A stretch of 40,276 nucleotides of DNA. Origin: a virus. A program made the translations under genes and the position numbers. Positions 7,548-14,841 of this stretch are shown here, in pieces (position 1 is the stretch's first letter; every line of letters starts with the position of its first letter). The DNA is taken from IMG/VR virus record IMGVR_UViG_3300042387_000260, positions 1 through 40,276 of that record; one strand, 5' to 3'. Below the pieces are notes generated by a model. That model did no database searches and was not told the origin of the DNA. It saw only the letters and a list, made by a program, of their open reading frames with translations.

Positions 7548-8452
7548 TGTACTTTCTCCTGTAGAATCTTAATAATCGCCAAATCTTTCGCTTTTGCTTC
7601 GATATCTAGATAGATGTCCTTTCCATAATCGGAAGGCAATGAATTGATATAATCTGAGTGTGCAGTCTCATTACAATCAATTCCTTCATGTAATGCTTTC
7701 GATTCAGAATAATGGAATAGAGGAATTGTATCCCAAGTCGAATAAGCCATCTCAAAAGCTTCTTCTTCAGTTAACTCCCATTCATTACCATTATATAACG
7801 AATGGTGGAAATAGTCAAATGTGATAGGAATTCCGATCTTCGAATGGATATCCAAGAATAGATGAGAAGTCGAATATGACGATGCTTTGTCGTCATTCTC
7901 CACAACCAGTCTCTTTTTCATTGTATCGGATAATCTCAGAAAAGAAGCACAGAATCTGTCAGAGACTTCTTCAGAATAAGACATCCCGACATGGATATTA
8001 ATTGGATAATAAGAACTTGCTTCAAGACCCATATGATTCATGATATTGTTATGGATCTCTAATTCTTTTATCGAATTATCAACAACAGCTTCTTTCGCTG
8101 ATCCTAATTTCACAAAAGGACCAGGATGGAAAGATAATCGCATGTCATATTCTTTCGCAAGAGATCCTGTTTCTTGCAAGATTCCTTTAATCTTAGACCA
8201 TTTAGGAAGATCTTCGAGAGTGTATTCTGAAGCCCATGGAAACATATTAGAAGACATTCTGAAATTCTTGATTTTGTTCTGACCGTTCCAATCAACAATC
8301 CTTAGCAGATCAGAGACATTCTCGAGAATAAGATCAGATGCATATCCGATGCCTTTCTGTAAGAAAGTATCACGACGCATAGTTCTATTAGAAGTGATCC
8401 CTAAAGATTTTTGAAGTGTCAGATTTATGCAACAATATCCCGCATGGATCAT
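7541..8452 (-). CDS. UV damage endonuclease (UvdE/UvsE family)
   Basis: A 303-residue TIM-barrel DNA repair nuclease that nicks 5' of UV photoproducts. Family motifs in order: HAGYCCINLTL at the N-terminus, NLLRI-like VSDLLRIVDWN, FRMSSNMFPWAS, RLSFHPGPFVKLGS (metal-binding His), NIHVGMSYSEE, KRLVVENDDKASSYS (Glu/Asp metal ligands) and ITFDYFHHSLYNG. A longer form starting at 8467 exists, but a near-perfect GGAGGTGAT lies just before the second ATG, so I chose 8452. That start shares a base with the stop of the deaminase gene (TGATG). A phage copy would repair its own DNA after light exposure. Confidence 0.92.
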   Translation of the reverse strand: MIHAGYCCINLTLQKSLGITSNRTMRRDTFLQKGIGYASDLILENVSDLLRIVDWNGQNKIKNFRMSSNMFPWASEYTLEDLPKWSKIKGILQETGSLAKEYDMRLSFHPGPFVKLGSAKEAVVDNSIKELEIHNNIMNHMGLEASSYYPINIHVGMSYSEEVSDRFCASFLRLSDTMKKRLVVENDDKASSYSTSHLFLDIHSKIGIPITFDYFHHSLYNGNEWELTEEEAFEMAYSTWDTIPLFHYSESKALHEGIDCNETAHSDYINSLPSDYGKDIYLDIEAKAKDLAIIKILQEKVQC

Positions 8453-8871
8453 CAGATCACCTCCCATCCAGAATCATCAAGTGTATAGATTGCACGCTTA
8501 ATTCCGAATTCTGCTATTGCACGTTGGCAACCAGGACAAGGTTTTGACATTCCGAATGTCATTTTATTAGTCAGGATATCTGTTTTTGCTCGACAAATAA
8601 ACAGAGTAGTTTTAGGGAAATCTTCTACATCCAATTGACGTAGCGCATTCTTAATTGCTGCAATTTCAGCATGAAGGAAAATAGATAGATCTTTATTAGC
8701 TGCATATTTGGCCTGTAGTGGCGAGGATTTCATGGAATTCACGCCGATCGAAATAATTCTATTTTTGTAGACGATAGCTGCTGATACTTTCGCACCAGCA
8801 ACTTTTGGGGTGGCAATAGCCACCTCTTTCAGAATTGAGAAGATCCGAGAGATCTTCAGGTCACTTTCCAT
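8452..8871 (-). CDS. cytidine/dCMP deaminase-family protein
   Basis: A 139-residue zinc deaminase. The HAE motif (FLHAEIAAIKNAL, about residues 66-78) supplies the zinc-binding His and catalytic Glu, and PCPGCQRAIAEFGI (about 112-125) the two zinc-binding Cys. The Pro-Cys-x-x-Cys spacing fits the CMP/dCMP deaminase superfamily, which feeds dUMP to thymidylate synthesis in T4-like phages; a tRNA- or free-cytidine-type enzyme cannot be excluded. A near-consensus sigma-70 promoter lies just upstream, so this is the first gene of the minus-strand operon running through the UV endonuclease to ClpP. Confidence 0.85.
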   Translation of the reverse strand: MESDLKISRIFSILKEVAIATPKVAGAKVSAAIVYKNRIISIGVNSMKSSPLQAKYAANKDLSIFLHAEIAAIKNALRQLDVEDFPKTTLFICRAKTDILTNKMTFGMSKPCPGCQRAIAEFGIKRAIYTLDDSGWEVI

Positions 8872-8879
8872 ATATAACT

Positions 8880-8908
8880 ATTATACTATAGTGGGGTTGG
8901 AATGTCAA
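8880..8908 (-). promoter_or_regulatory. sigma-70-type promoter for the deaminase-UvdE-SPFH-ClpP operon
   Basis: On the minus strand, TTGACA (8908-8903) and TATAAT (8885-8880) are separated by exactly 17 nt. The start codon lies 8 nt after the -10 box, at or just after the predicted transcription start. Confidence 0.85.
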
Positions 8909-8911
8909 GCA

Positions 8912-9136
8912 TTAGAAACTAAATTTTCCAGAAAAAGATGCTCTCGTCGTCATCGATCCAGAAAATGATCCGCATCTTGCAAGATGGAATGTTCCTGAAA
9001 AACAAGCAATTTTATTCGAGAAAGAAGAAGAAGTATTTCTGAAACCACTATAGGATTTGCCATAGAAAGAGTAGTTTGATAGGAAATTTCCTGATGCCTG
9101 ATGTCTAACTCTATTATATTTTGTAGGTCTAATCAT
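8912..9136 (-). CDS. small basic Ser/Gly/Phe-rich protein
   Basis: A 74-residue protein starting MIRPTKYNRVRHQ, with a tail of short S-G-x-F repeats (SFSGSM, FSGTF, FSGKF). The basic start followed by a Ser/Gly/aromatic low-complexity tail is shared by the genes at 12118, 12311 and 13044, which I treat as one family. There is no clear ribosome site. It sits after rIIB, separated by a strong hairpin. Function unknown; the composition suggests a flexible or self-associating nucleic acid-binding protein. Confidence 0.55.
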   Translation of the reverse strand: MIRPTKYNRVRHQASGNFLSNYSFYGKSYSGFRNTSSSFSNKIACFSGTFHLARCGSFSGSMTTRASFSGKFSF

Positions 9137-9145
9137 AGTTATAAT

Positions 9146-9171
9146 TTGGAGGGATATTTCTATCCCTCCAA
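9146..9171 (-). other. strong hairpin with GAAA loop between rIIB and the next small gene
   Basis: An 11-bp perfect stem (TTGGAGGGATA / TATCCCTCCAA) with a GAAA tetraloop as read on the minus strand. No T-run follows, so it is more likely an RNA-stabilising or processing hairpin than a classical terminator. A similar GAAA hairpin precedes the related small gene at 13044-13259. Confidence 0.65.
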
Positions 9172-9177
9172 TCCTCT

Positions 9178-9978
9178 CTAATCACCATACTCTGGTTGAT
9201 CCCAATATTCATCGTAAGAAAGATCTTCGTCTACTTCCTCATCGATATTATCTTGTACTGGTTTTGTGAATACAGTACCAGGCTTCTGTGATCCTGTCAA
9301 TTCACCAATAACTTCATATCGGCAGCAACGTCCCTTTGTATCGTTGTAGTCTGATGGAACAGAAACAACGTCACGTGGATTAATCTTGAGAATCATAATC
9401 CGCTCACCACCAAAGTGGGAAAGATAATCTTGAGAACAGAAATGTAAACCTGAACTACAAGTTCGATCCTTATCATCATCTACCTTATTGCGTTCCATTT
9501 CAACAATTTGTCCTACACTATTGTCGATAGTTCCACTATGGACGTCCTTATAATCAGCTCGAACTTTCTTATAAGCCAAGAAACAGCCGTCTGAAGTAAT
9601 CGGAAGATTTCCACGCTCTAAGAATCGATAAAGTTCCTTAACAGAACGATGTGAAGGATTTGACATCAGATTTTCCATGAAAGCGATCATCGGATCAATC
9701 GGAAAGCCTTCACGATACATCTCAATAATCTTATCAGAAAGAGCGTTTGCGAAAACTTCTCCTCTCCAATATAATTCACCACCTTCGATCTTGATGTTGT
9801 TCAGACCATAATCTACTAGAGACTTAGTTGGTTCGATTAATTCTTTAACGGATTCCCAATCACTGGCCTTGATCGCATCGACGATCTTTTGATAAGAGAT
9901 GTGTTGCTTGTTGATTGTGTGAGAATTGTTATCGATAACAATAACAATGTTATTTCCTTGAATTAGATATGGGTACAT
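9178..9978 (-). CDS. rIIB: rIIB-like protein
   Basis: A 266-residue homologue of T4 rIIB (312 residues). Conserved core: DGCFLAYKKVRADYKDVHSG (about 130-150), VEMERNKVDDDKDRTCSSGLHFCS (about 165-188) and INPRDVVSVPSDYNDTKGRC (about 200-220). rIIA/rIIB act at the membrane in rapid lysis control and resistance to superinfection exclusion by lambda Rex; the biochemistry is poorly known. The C-terminus is very acidic. It overlaps rIIA by 16 nt, so translation is coupled, and a GAAA hairpin follows the stop. Confidence 0.92.
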   Translation of the reverse strand: MYPYLIQGNNIVIVIDNNSHTINKQHISYQKIVDAIKASDWESVKELIEPTKSLVDYGLNNIKIEGGELYWRGEVFANALSDKIIEMYREGFPIDPMIAFMENLMSNPSHRSVKELYRFLERGNLPITSDGCFLAYKKVRADYKDVHSGTIDNSVGQIVEMERNKVDDDKDRTCSSGLHFCSQDYLSHFGGERIMILKINPRDVVSVPSDYNDTKGRCCRYEVIGELTGSQKPGTVFTKPVQDNIDEEVDEDLSYDEYWDQPEYGD

Positions 9979-12110
9979 AATGTCTTCCTCTGTTCTTCTG
10001 TCTTGTCAATTAAGTTGATATAATCCGCAATAATCTTCTCAGAACTATCAATCTGATATTCTTGTAAAATCTGCAGCATTGGATACTTAGTGTTTAAGGT
10101 TTTCACACTATTTTTGGCAACTGTTCGATAGTTATTATATTCTACTAAAAAATCGGGATCGAAGTCAAGTAGAATTTTCTCTAAATTATACATCGAATAT
10201 CGAATCTTCGGATTCATTAATTCTGATGTAACCTTAAACAAGGATCCTTCGGACAATGCCGACATCAATCTTTTGTTGCTGAACGCAATCTCATAGATCT
10301 TGTCAATTGTAACACTGCTGCGAAGAAGATCTTCTTTATTCTTTTGGATTAACGAATCGATATAATCTTCAACATTAATCCAATTATTCATAGTCTTTAC
10401 TCGTTCGATATCTGCTTTGCGAACACCATAAACCACAATATTAGGATCCAATCCCGAAGATTTAATTCTCCGAATCGCATCTTTGAAATCTAATGAAAGG
10501 ATCTTAGTTGTTACTGGGGTGAATCCATTTAGTGGAATGTAATAGAATTCTTTATTCGGATCATCGATAATATCAAGATTAGATTCTTCACGCCAGATTA
10601 GATCTGTGAAAGATCTATTTCGACTACGATCCTCAACCAATCTGACAATTCGAACGTCAGTCTTCCTCTTTGTTGTGTTGAGATTCTGTAATTCAGAAAC
10701 TTTGCGAATTAAAGATTTTGGAGGATTGTGAATCAGATTGAAATATTCATCAATCTGCATATCCTTAGTCTTATCGATCTTCTCGATAACAACATAATAA
10801 TTTCCAAAAACAGATGTGTTGTTCAACAATTCAGATTTTACACGTTCTACGGCACCTTTATTAGTATCGTTTATGAAGAAAATGTAATCGGTAATAGCAT
10901 AATTGAATTTGATATCTTGATCTTTATATGTTCTGGCTGTTTTCTTGGATAAACGATATAGTAATGTAACTTTAATATTCAACTCTTGCAGCTTGCTTTC
11001 TGAAACAGAAATTTCTCTAACATAGAGATGTTGTCCGAAATGATCAAGATTATACAGATCTGAGGGATTATCCTTTGCATATCGAAGTGCAGAAGACTTC
11101 CAAAATTTATCAGAAGATAGTAACCATCTTGTGAACACCCATTTATTCTGATCAATCTTACTGGCTCGCTCTAAAAACAGAGAATACAACTTAGAACTCA
11201 ACAATTCTAATTTACTTTTAATAGCATCGATAGTTTGTTGATTATATGATAAACCTTCTCGAGAAGCCTGGAAATCTAATTCGCCGATCTCAAAATTCAT
11301 AACCAGACCATATTCCAACAGATTCTTCAGATTTCCGAGATTCGTTTCTGCATTCGGAATATCGATAGGATACGAGATATTACCCATTACTGCATAAGAC
11401 CTGGCTGCATAAGCTTTATCGAATCGATGTACACCAGGAATAATATCCATTTCCAGGAACTTAATCTCGGCATATTTCATATTATCTTGGAAAACAGAAG
11501 ATCCAGTAACCTTCGGTTTTGTCTTGAACCAGACGTAAACATTAACAGCTTCAGAAAGAAATTTATGAATATCATCAGAATTTGTGACAGTCATCTTAAC
11601 TTCAACACCAGTTAATTCTTCGGTGGAAGATTCCGACATAAGAGCAATACTGGGAACACCAAATTCATTAATGAATGCAGAATAGATTCCTTTCCGTCCA
11701 TTCTTGATAGCAGTCACAGTGAAATTATCTGTGTAGCTGAATGGTGATTTAGAACCAAGACCTAATGCACCAACAAATTCATTAGAAGAAGTCTTTGTAG
11801 ATTCGAAATAAGTTGTATAGATATTAACCACATCATCATGTGATAGACCAACACCATAATCTCGAATCGAGAACCAAGTCTCTAGTTTATTCGGAAGATG
11901 AACTTCGAATGGAAGATTCGCTTTACCTGCGGCAACATGCGAATCATAGGCATTACAAGATAATTCACGGATAATTGCCTTGATCTTGTTTGCATATAAT
12001 CCAGAACTTAGAATTTGGAACGATTTAGCTGTTGCTTTGATAGAGAACGAATTCACTTCAGCAACATTAGAGAGAACAGCAACATTTTCAGGAGAGTTAT
12101 TCAGTATCAT
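9963..12110 (-). CDS. rIIA: rIIA-like protein (GHKL ATPase domain)
   Basis: A 715-residue homologue of T4 rIIA (725 residues). The N-terminal 200 residues carry the GHKL ATP-binding fold: AIIRELSCNAYDSHVAAGK (N box), FSIRDYGVGLSHDDV (G1) and GALGLGSKSPFSY (G2). The remainder is a long helical region without motifs I recognise. It works with rIIB, which follows with a 16-nt overlap. No good ribosome site precedes its ATG; translation may depend on coupling to the small gene ending 7 nt upstream. Confidence 0.93.
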   Translation of the reverse strand: MILNNSPENVAVLSNVAEVNSFSIKATAKSFQILSSGLYANKIKAIIRELSCNAYDSHVAAGKANLPFEVHLPNKLETWFSIRDYGVGLSHDDVVNIYTTYFESTKTSSNEFVGALGLGSKSPFSYTDNFTVTAIKNGRKGIYSAFINEFGVPSIALMSESSTEELTGVEVKMTVTNSDDIHKFLSEAVNVYVWFKTKPKVTGSSVFQDNMKYAEIKFLEMDIIPGVHRFDKAYAARSYAVMGNISYPIDIPNAETNLGNLKNLLEYGLVMNFEIGELDFQASREGLSYNQQTIDAIKSKLELLSSKLYSLFLERASKIDQNKWVFTRWLLSSDKFWKSSALRYAKDNPSDLYNLDHFGQHLYVREISVSESKLQELNIKVTLLYRLSKKTARTYKDQDIKFNYAITDYIFFINDTNKGAVERVKSELLNNTSVFGNYYVVIEKIDKTKDMQIDEYFNLIHNPPKSLIRKVSELQNLNTTKRKTDVRIVRLVEDRSRNRSFTDLIWREESNLDIIDDPNKEFYYIPLNGFTPVTTKILSLDFKDAIRRIKSSGLDPNIVVYGVRKADIERVKTMNNWINVEDYIDSLIQKNKEDLLRSSVTIDKIYEIAFSNKRLMSALSEGSLFKVTSELMNPKIRYSMYNLEKILLDFDPDFLVEYNNYRTVAKNSVKTLNTKYPMLQILQEYQIDSSEKIIADYINLIDKTEEQRKTLCTHI

Positions 12111-12117
12111 AATAAAA

Positions 12118-12318
12118 TTAGAAAGTCTTGTTAAATCTATTGAAAGGTATCGAGCGATCCAAAGAATTAAAACCAGAACGTGAGTACCATAGGCATGGAG
12201 TTACTGACCAACAATATGTTCTACTCCTACACCAAGTCAAGAGTAGAGATCTATTTCCAGACCAAGAACCCGATCTTGAAGAATACATTTTGTTTTTTCC
12301 AACATGACGTTTAAACAT
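12118..12318 (-). CDS. small basic Ser/Gly/Trp-rich protein
   Basis: A 66-residue protein beginning MFKRHVGKNKMYSSRSGSWS, followed by an Arg/Ser/Trp/Cys-rich tail. The start ATG overlaps the stop of the preceding small gene (ATGTTTAA), typical of coupled genes, so I prefer it to a longer frame from 12387 that merely overlaps the neighbour. The basic start and Ser/Gly-aromatic tail link it to the genes at 8912, 12311 and 13044. It lies directly before rIIA. Function unknown. Confidence 0.55.
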   Translation of the reverse strand: MFKRHVGKNKMYSSRSGSWSGNRSLLLTWCRSRTYCWSVTPCLWYSRSGFNSLDRSIPFNRFNKTF

Positions 12319-12517
12319 AGAAACGAACTTCGGAAACTGAAGAATTAGAAGAACCAGAAGAGGAAGAAATTCTTCCACTTCCACCACAATATGAAGTCAC
12401 CACAGTAGTGGTAGTTCCATATTCATTAAACAATTTTGTAATCTTAGATCCAGATTGTTTGTTAGAAACAGATCGATAATACATCGTGAATCTTTTATAT
12501 TTCGTTTTTCTGAGCAT
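12311..12517 (-). CDS. small basic Ser/Gly-rich protein
   Basis: A 68-residue protein starting MLRKTKYKRFTMYYRSVS, with a polar tail containing GGSGRISSSSGSSNSS. It shares the M-(I/L)-(R/K)-x-x-x-Y-(K/N)-R start with the genes at 8912 and 13044. AGGGA lies 6 nt upstream, and it follows the deoxyribosyltransferase-like gene by 9 nt. The low-complexity tail makes homology searching hard; function unknown. Confidence 0.6.
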   Translation of the reverse strand: MLRKTKYKRFTMYYRSVSNKQSGSKITKLFNEYGTTTTVVTSYCGGSGRISSSSGSSNSSVSEVRFYV

Positions 12518-12526
12518 ATTCCCTAC

Positions 12527-13015
12527 TCAACTATTATAATACCTTTCGGTCTCGAAGATCAAGGATTTTAATGCGTGAAGAAATTTATCATAATCTTCGA
12601 ACATTGGAATGCCCATTCTAGAACAGAAGATTGAGACGTTTCCCCATCTCCAGAATTTGGGAGTGCAATAGACGATACAATTATTCAATTTTCCGAATGT
12701 TCCTAACTCTAGAAGAGTAATTGGAGACATCGTCTCATCTGCAAAATAATAGACATTGATGTCAGAAAAATCTTGAGCATCTAATTCCCAATTAACTTGT
12801 TCAGCAAAAACTGGATTGTTTGGAGATTGGATCCAAGTAGAATCCCAATCATCACGACGTGGATTCAGAATAGTCAAATCTGTATCCTGAAATTCTTTGG
12901 TGATCTTTTCTTGCCAATTTTCTGCTCTACCCATCTCAATAGAGCCACCAAGAAAGATTGTAATATTTTCTAGATCTTCTGGTAGAATTTTAGTTGGAGG
13001 TTTGATGATTTTCAT
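12527..13015 (-). CDS. nucleoside 2-deoxyribosyltransferase-like protein
   Basis: A 162-residue protein matching the nucleoside deoxyribosyltransferase-like fold: TIFLGGSIEMGRAENWQEK (nucleotide-binding start), LNPRRDDWDSTW, and FADETMSPITLLELGTFG with the family Glu near residue 108. Such enzymes exchange or hydrolyse bases of deoxynucleosides; in phages they may aid salvage or modification. The frame is open upstream for another 72 codons as a Leu-Gly repeat, but that is the off-frame reading of the tandem repeat of the preceding gene, so I start at ATG 13015. No clear ribosome site is present. Confidence 0.8.
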   Translation of the reverse strand: MKIIKPPTKILPEDLENITIFLGGSIEMGRAENWQEKITKEFQDTDLTILNPRRDDWDSTWIQSPNNPVFAEQVNWELDAQDFSDINVYYFADETMSPITLLELGTFGKLNNCIVYCTPKFWRWGNVSIFCSRMGIPMFEDYDKFLHALKSLIFETERYYNS

Positions 13016-13043
13016 AATATCTTTATGAGATAGACCTATAATT

Positions 13044-13259
13044 TCAAGAACCAGACCCAGACCTAGACTCAGACCTAGACCCAGACCAAGACCCAGTCCA
13101 AGACATATACCCAGACCCAGAACAAGACCCAGACCTAGACTCAGACCTAGACCCAGACCAAGACCCAGTCCAAGACATATACCCAGACCCAGACCAAGAC
13201 CAAGACCTAGACTCAGTCCTGGACCATACATTTCTTTTGTAGATAGATTTCTTAATCAT
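13044..13259 (-). CDS. small protein with 24-residue Ser/Gly/Trp/Arg tandem repeats
   Basis: A 71-residue protein: basic start MIKKSIYKRNVWSRTESRSW, then two copies of a 24-residue repeat (with SESRSGS, GYMSWTGSWSGSR) encoded by a 72-bp DNA repeat. The start resembles those of the genes at 8912 and 12311, which is why I prefer this frame to the Leu-Gly frame on the same strand. Trp, Tyr, Ser, Gly and Arg dominate, a composition seen in phase-separating or RNA-binding tails; that role is inference. It heads a run of five genes into rIIA and rIIB. Confidence 0.6.
   Translation of the reverse strand: MIKKSIYKRNVWSRTESRSWSWSGSGYMSWTGSWSGSRSESRSGSCSGSGYMSWTGSWSGSRSESRSGSGS
13061..13204. repeat. 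two tandem 72-bp repeats
   Basis: Unit 13061-13132 recurs at 13133-13204; the first 60 nt are identical and differences cluster at the end. Each unit is itself built of hexamer-like steps (AGACCC / AGACCT). The period of 72 nt keeps frame (24 codons), and the array should be prone to copy-number change. Confidence 0.9.
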
Positions 13260-13267
13260 AAGAAAGC

Positions 13268-13283
13268 GGGGAATTTCTTCCCC
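13268..13283 (-). other. short hairpin with GAAA loop
   Basis: Stem GGGGAA / TTCCCC around a GAAA loop on the minus strand, between the gene ending at 13289 and the repeat gene starting at 13259. It parallels the larger GAAA hairpin upstream of the related small gene at 9136. Confidence 0.5.
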
Positions 13284-13288
13284 ATCTC

Positions 13289-13555
13289 CTATCCCTTCTT
13301 ACCGATGCCGAAGGACTCAATCGCAGACATCTGCACATACCAATTCTTGGTAGGAAGAGCCTGAGCATCCTTGTACTTCGGATCGGTGAATGCACCAGTT
13401 TCATAAACGATCTTAGCATCGTCTAGAAGAACGCAGGTATCATTAACACCTGTCAGAGTCCCACAATAGATGTAGTTCGCACAGAACAACATCACATGTT
13501 CACCCAATAGAGCCAAAAATCCTTCACCTTGAACTTCAGTCACAATCTTCTTCAT
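13289..13555 (-). CDS. conserved phage protein, unknown function
   Basis: An 88-residue protein containing GEHVMLFCANYIYCGTLTGVNDTCVLLDDAKIVYETG-type sequence, split here as LFCANYIYCGTLTGV and DDAKIVYETGAFTD, a pattern I know from many myophage genomes without an assigned role. The beta-rich, small-barrel-like composition would suit an Sm-like or RNA-binding fold, but that is a guess. I chose the second ATG (MKKIVTEVQG) because AAGGAG is 9 nt before it; the first ATG is too close. Confidence 0.75.
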   Translation of the reverse strand: MKKIVTEVQGEGFLALLGEHVMLFCANYIYCGTLTGVNDTCVLLDDAKIVYETGAFTDPKYKDAQALPTKNWYVQMSAIESFGIGKKG

Positions 13556-13587
13556 AATCATTTCTCCTTATTTCAAATCGCTTTACT

Positions 13588-13616
13588 AGTTTAATACTTC
13601 TTTTCTATTTCGTCAA
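13588..13616 (-). promoter_or_regulatory. possible sigma-70 promoter
   Basis: Minus-strand TTGACG (13616-13611), 17 nt, then TAAACT (13593-13588). The -35 is strong and the -10 weak. It would drive the 13555-to-rIIB gene run. Confidence 0.4.
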
Positions 13617-13621
13617 CTACA

Positions 13622-13909
13622 TCAAACTCGATCGATCGTTTCGTCTAAAATCGGAACACCAGATAACGGATGTTCATCGAACTGTACATAACCTAAAATC
13701 CACTTCATAACCAAGATTCTTTGTTGTAGTGCTAAAATTTTATTGTAGAGATTTCTATCTCTTGGGAAGACCGATCCATTATAAATCTCAGATAGTTTTG
13801 TCATGTACTCACAATAACGATTATGAAGTACAAGAATTTGTTCTGTTGAGCGAGTCTTTTCCGGACTAGTCAATTCGAATTGAGTGTTCAGGCGAACAAA
13901 ATCTTTCAC
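13622..13909 (-). CDS. hypothetical protein
   Basis: A 95-residue, mostly helical protein (HNRYCEYMTKLSEIYNGSV, ILALQQRILVMKWILGY). I do not recognise it. Its ATG overlaps the stop of the gene at 13906-14133 by 4 nt, so both are read from the promoter at 14140-14168. The helix pattern with spaced hydrophobics suggests a small globular or dimeric helical protein. Confidence 0.65.
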   Translation of the reverse strand: MKDFVRLNTQFELTSPEKTRSTEQILVLHNRYCEYMTKLSEIYNGSVFPRDRNLYNKILALQQRILVMKWILGYVQFDEHPLSGVPILDETIDRV

Positions 13910-14133
13910 TTCGAACCTCCATAATAATAACGGCGAGTATCATCAGGTTGGTCAGCGTAAGTACAGACGACCCCATCTTTAATGTAATTGAATCCTCGAT
14001 AATTTCCAGTATCGTGAAGAACACTTTCCAATACTGCTATCATCCCACAACGAGTTTCTTGTGAACAGGTTGAGATAGCCAACATGTGATTAATCTTAAC
14101 AATCAGATCTACAACTCGAAAAGTTTTCTTCAT
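13906..14133 (-). CDS. conserved small phage protein, unknown function
   Basis: A 75-residue protein. The segment RCGMIAVLESVLHDTGNYRGF (first 20 residues considered) and a DDTRRYYYG end match a small family widespread in myophages, with no known function. A near-consensus sigma-70 promoter is placed so that its -10 box ends 6 nt before the ATG, so the mRNA is predicted to be leaderless. It is the first gene of a two-gene early unit. Confidence 0.75.
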   Translation of the reverse strand: MKKTFRVVDLIVKINHMLAISTCSQETRCGMIAVLESVLHDTGNYRGFNYIKDGVVCTYADQPDDTRRYYYGGSK

Positions 14134-14139
14134 ATAACC

Positions 14140-14168
14140 ATTATACCTTTTCTGAGATCGGATGTCAA
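14140..14168 (-). promoter_or_regulatory. sigma-70 promoter giving a predicted leaderless mRNA
   Basis: TTGACA (14168-14163), 17 nt, TATAAT (14145-14140), then GGTTAT and the ATG at 14133. With 6 nt between -10 and ATG, the start codon should be at or next to +1. Confidence 0.85.
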
Positions 14169-14187
14169 GGAATTCTTGAAAATTATT

Positions 14188-14358
14188 TTACAGCTCACCA
14201 AAGATCTTTACAGCCTGTTCCCAAGAGGTGTCGTAGAGTCGACGACTGGTCTCTTTCGAGGAAGCATTCCAGATCTCATATTGGTAGTTTCCGGTCTGAA
14301 ACAGCACCATCTTCGTTCCTTCGACTACTTTGCTCTGGATAAAAGTGATCATTTCCAT
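14188..14358 (-). CDS. hypothetical protein
   Basis: A 56-residue protein starting MEMITFIQSKVVEGTK. A longer frame from 14376 runs back through the -10 box, so I start at 14358, 6 nt after TATACT. It ends KIFGEL. No family recognised. It lies on one side of a divergent promoter region containing a long inverted repeat; the gene at 14580 on the other side starts with the same MEM and the same promoter spacing. Confidence 0.6.
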   Translation of the reverse strand: MEMITFIQSKVVEGTKMVLFQTGNYQYEIWNASSKETSRRLYDTSWEQAVKIFGEL

Positions 14359-14364
14359 ACATTC

Positions 14365-14393
14365 AGTATACCTCATCCTAATCTATATAGCAA
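14365..14393 (-). promoter_or_regulatory. sigma-70-like promoter (leaderless spacing)
   Basis: TTGCTA (14393-14388), 17 nt, TATACT (14370-14365), 6 nt, then ATG 14358. Confidence 0.6.
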
Positions 14394-14408
14394 AGATTTC
14401 TGGATCTT

Positions 14409-14529
14409 TATCTCGTTTATTTTCAATGGTTTACTGCAAGTGATTGATTCTAAAGAGAATATATTTTTCGAAAGAATATTCCATTTGTTTTGTTATAGAT
14501 AGGATCGACTGTTGAAAACAAAGGAGATA
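14409..14529. repeat. long interrupted inverted repeat at a divergent promoter region
   Basis: Left arm 14409-14426 (TATCTC, TTT, TTTTCAA) pairs with right arm 14512-14529 (TTGAAAA, AAA, GAGATA). Between them is AATGGTTTACTGCAAG, related to the AATGGTTTAGCGCAAG core of the hairpins at 35.3 kb, plus a CGAAAGAATATTCC block also present there. The interior is 85 nt rather than about 17. It lies between genes transcribed away from each other. Confidence 0.65.
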
Positions 14530-14544
14530 TTCTTTAGAAAAAAT

Positions 14545-14573
14545 TAGGTTTCGAAGAGAATTCGAGGTATACT
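14545..14573 (+). promoter_or_regulatory. -10 element with leaderless spacing before 14580
   Basis: TATACT (14568-14573) is followed by 6 nt and the ATG at 14580. The -35 region (TAGGTT, 14545-14550) is poor, so activity may depend on the preceding GAGG-type extension or an activator. Confidence 0.45.
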
Positions 14574-14579
14574 TAGAGT

Positions 14580-14771
14580 ATGGAAATGAGAACTGCCTTC
14601 GTCTTGATTAAAGAAACGAAGACGCCACACACTAAACTTCTAGTTAACAAAGAAGTTCTTTCTGTGCACATCACCTTAGAGAGTGCAGAAGAGAGGATGC
14701 TCCAGATGTACAAGAACGAGACAGATGCTAGCATCAGGTATTCCATTATTGAACAAGAATTCTTTTATTGA
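14580..14771 (+). CDS. hypothetical protein
   Basis: A 63-residue protein starting MEMRTAFVLIKETKTPHTK and ending in an aromatic EQEFFY. No ribosome site precedes the ATG, which lies 6 nt after a TATACT box, as for several other early genes here. A 20-bp palindrome (CTTTTATTG/CAATAAAAG) overlaps its stop and may end the transcript before the stronger promoter of the next gene. Family not recognised. Confidence 0.6.
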   Translation: MEMRTAFVLIKETKTPHTKLLVNKEVLSVHITLESAEERMLQMYKNETDASIRYSIIEQEFFY

Positions 14772-14783
14772 TCAATAAAAGAC

Positions 14784-14812
14784 TTGACTACCTTGACTAA
14801 AAGGGTTATAAT
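14784..14812 (+). promoter_or_regulatory. consensus sigma-70 promoter for 14842-17706
   Basis: TTGACT (14784-14789), 17 nt, TATAAT (14807-14812). Unlike the leaderless set, it leaves about 22 nt of leader with an AAAGGA ribosome site before ATG 14842. It should drive the small genes, NAMPT and Prs as one early/middle operon ending at the terminator at 17728. Confidence 0.85.
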
Positions 14813-14841
14813 GGGTATGTACCGATTTAAAGGAAACCTAT

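Noticed and set aside
13016-13231. Leu-Gly repeat N-terminal extension of the deoxyribosyltransferase-like gene
   Set aside because: It is the off-frame reading of the repeat gene at 13044-13259, whose start matches related small genes; the enzyme domain begins at ATG 13015.
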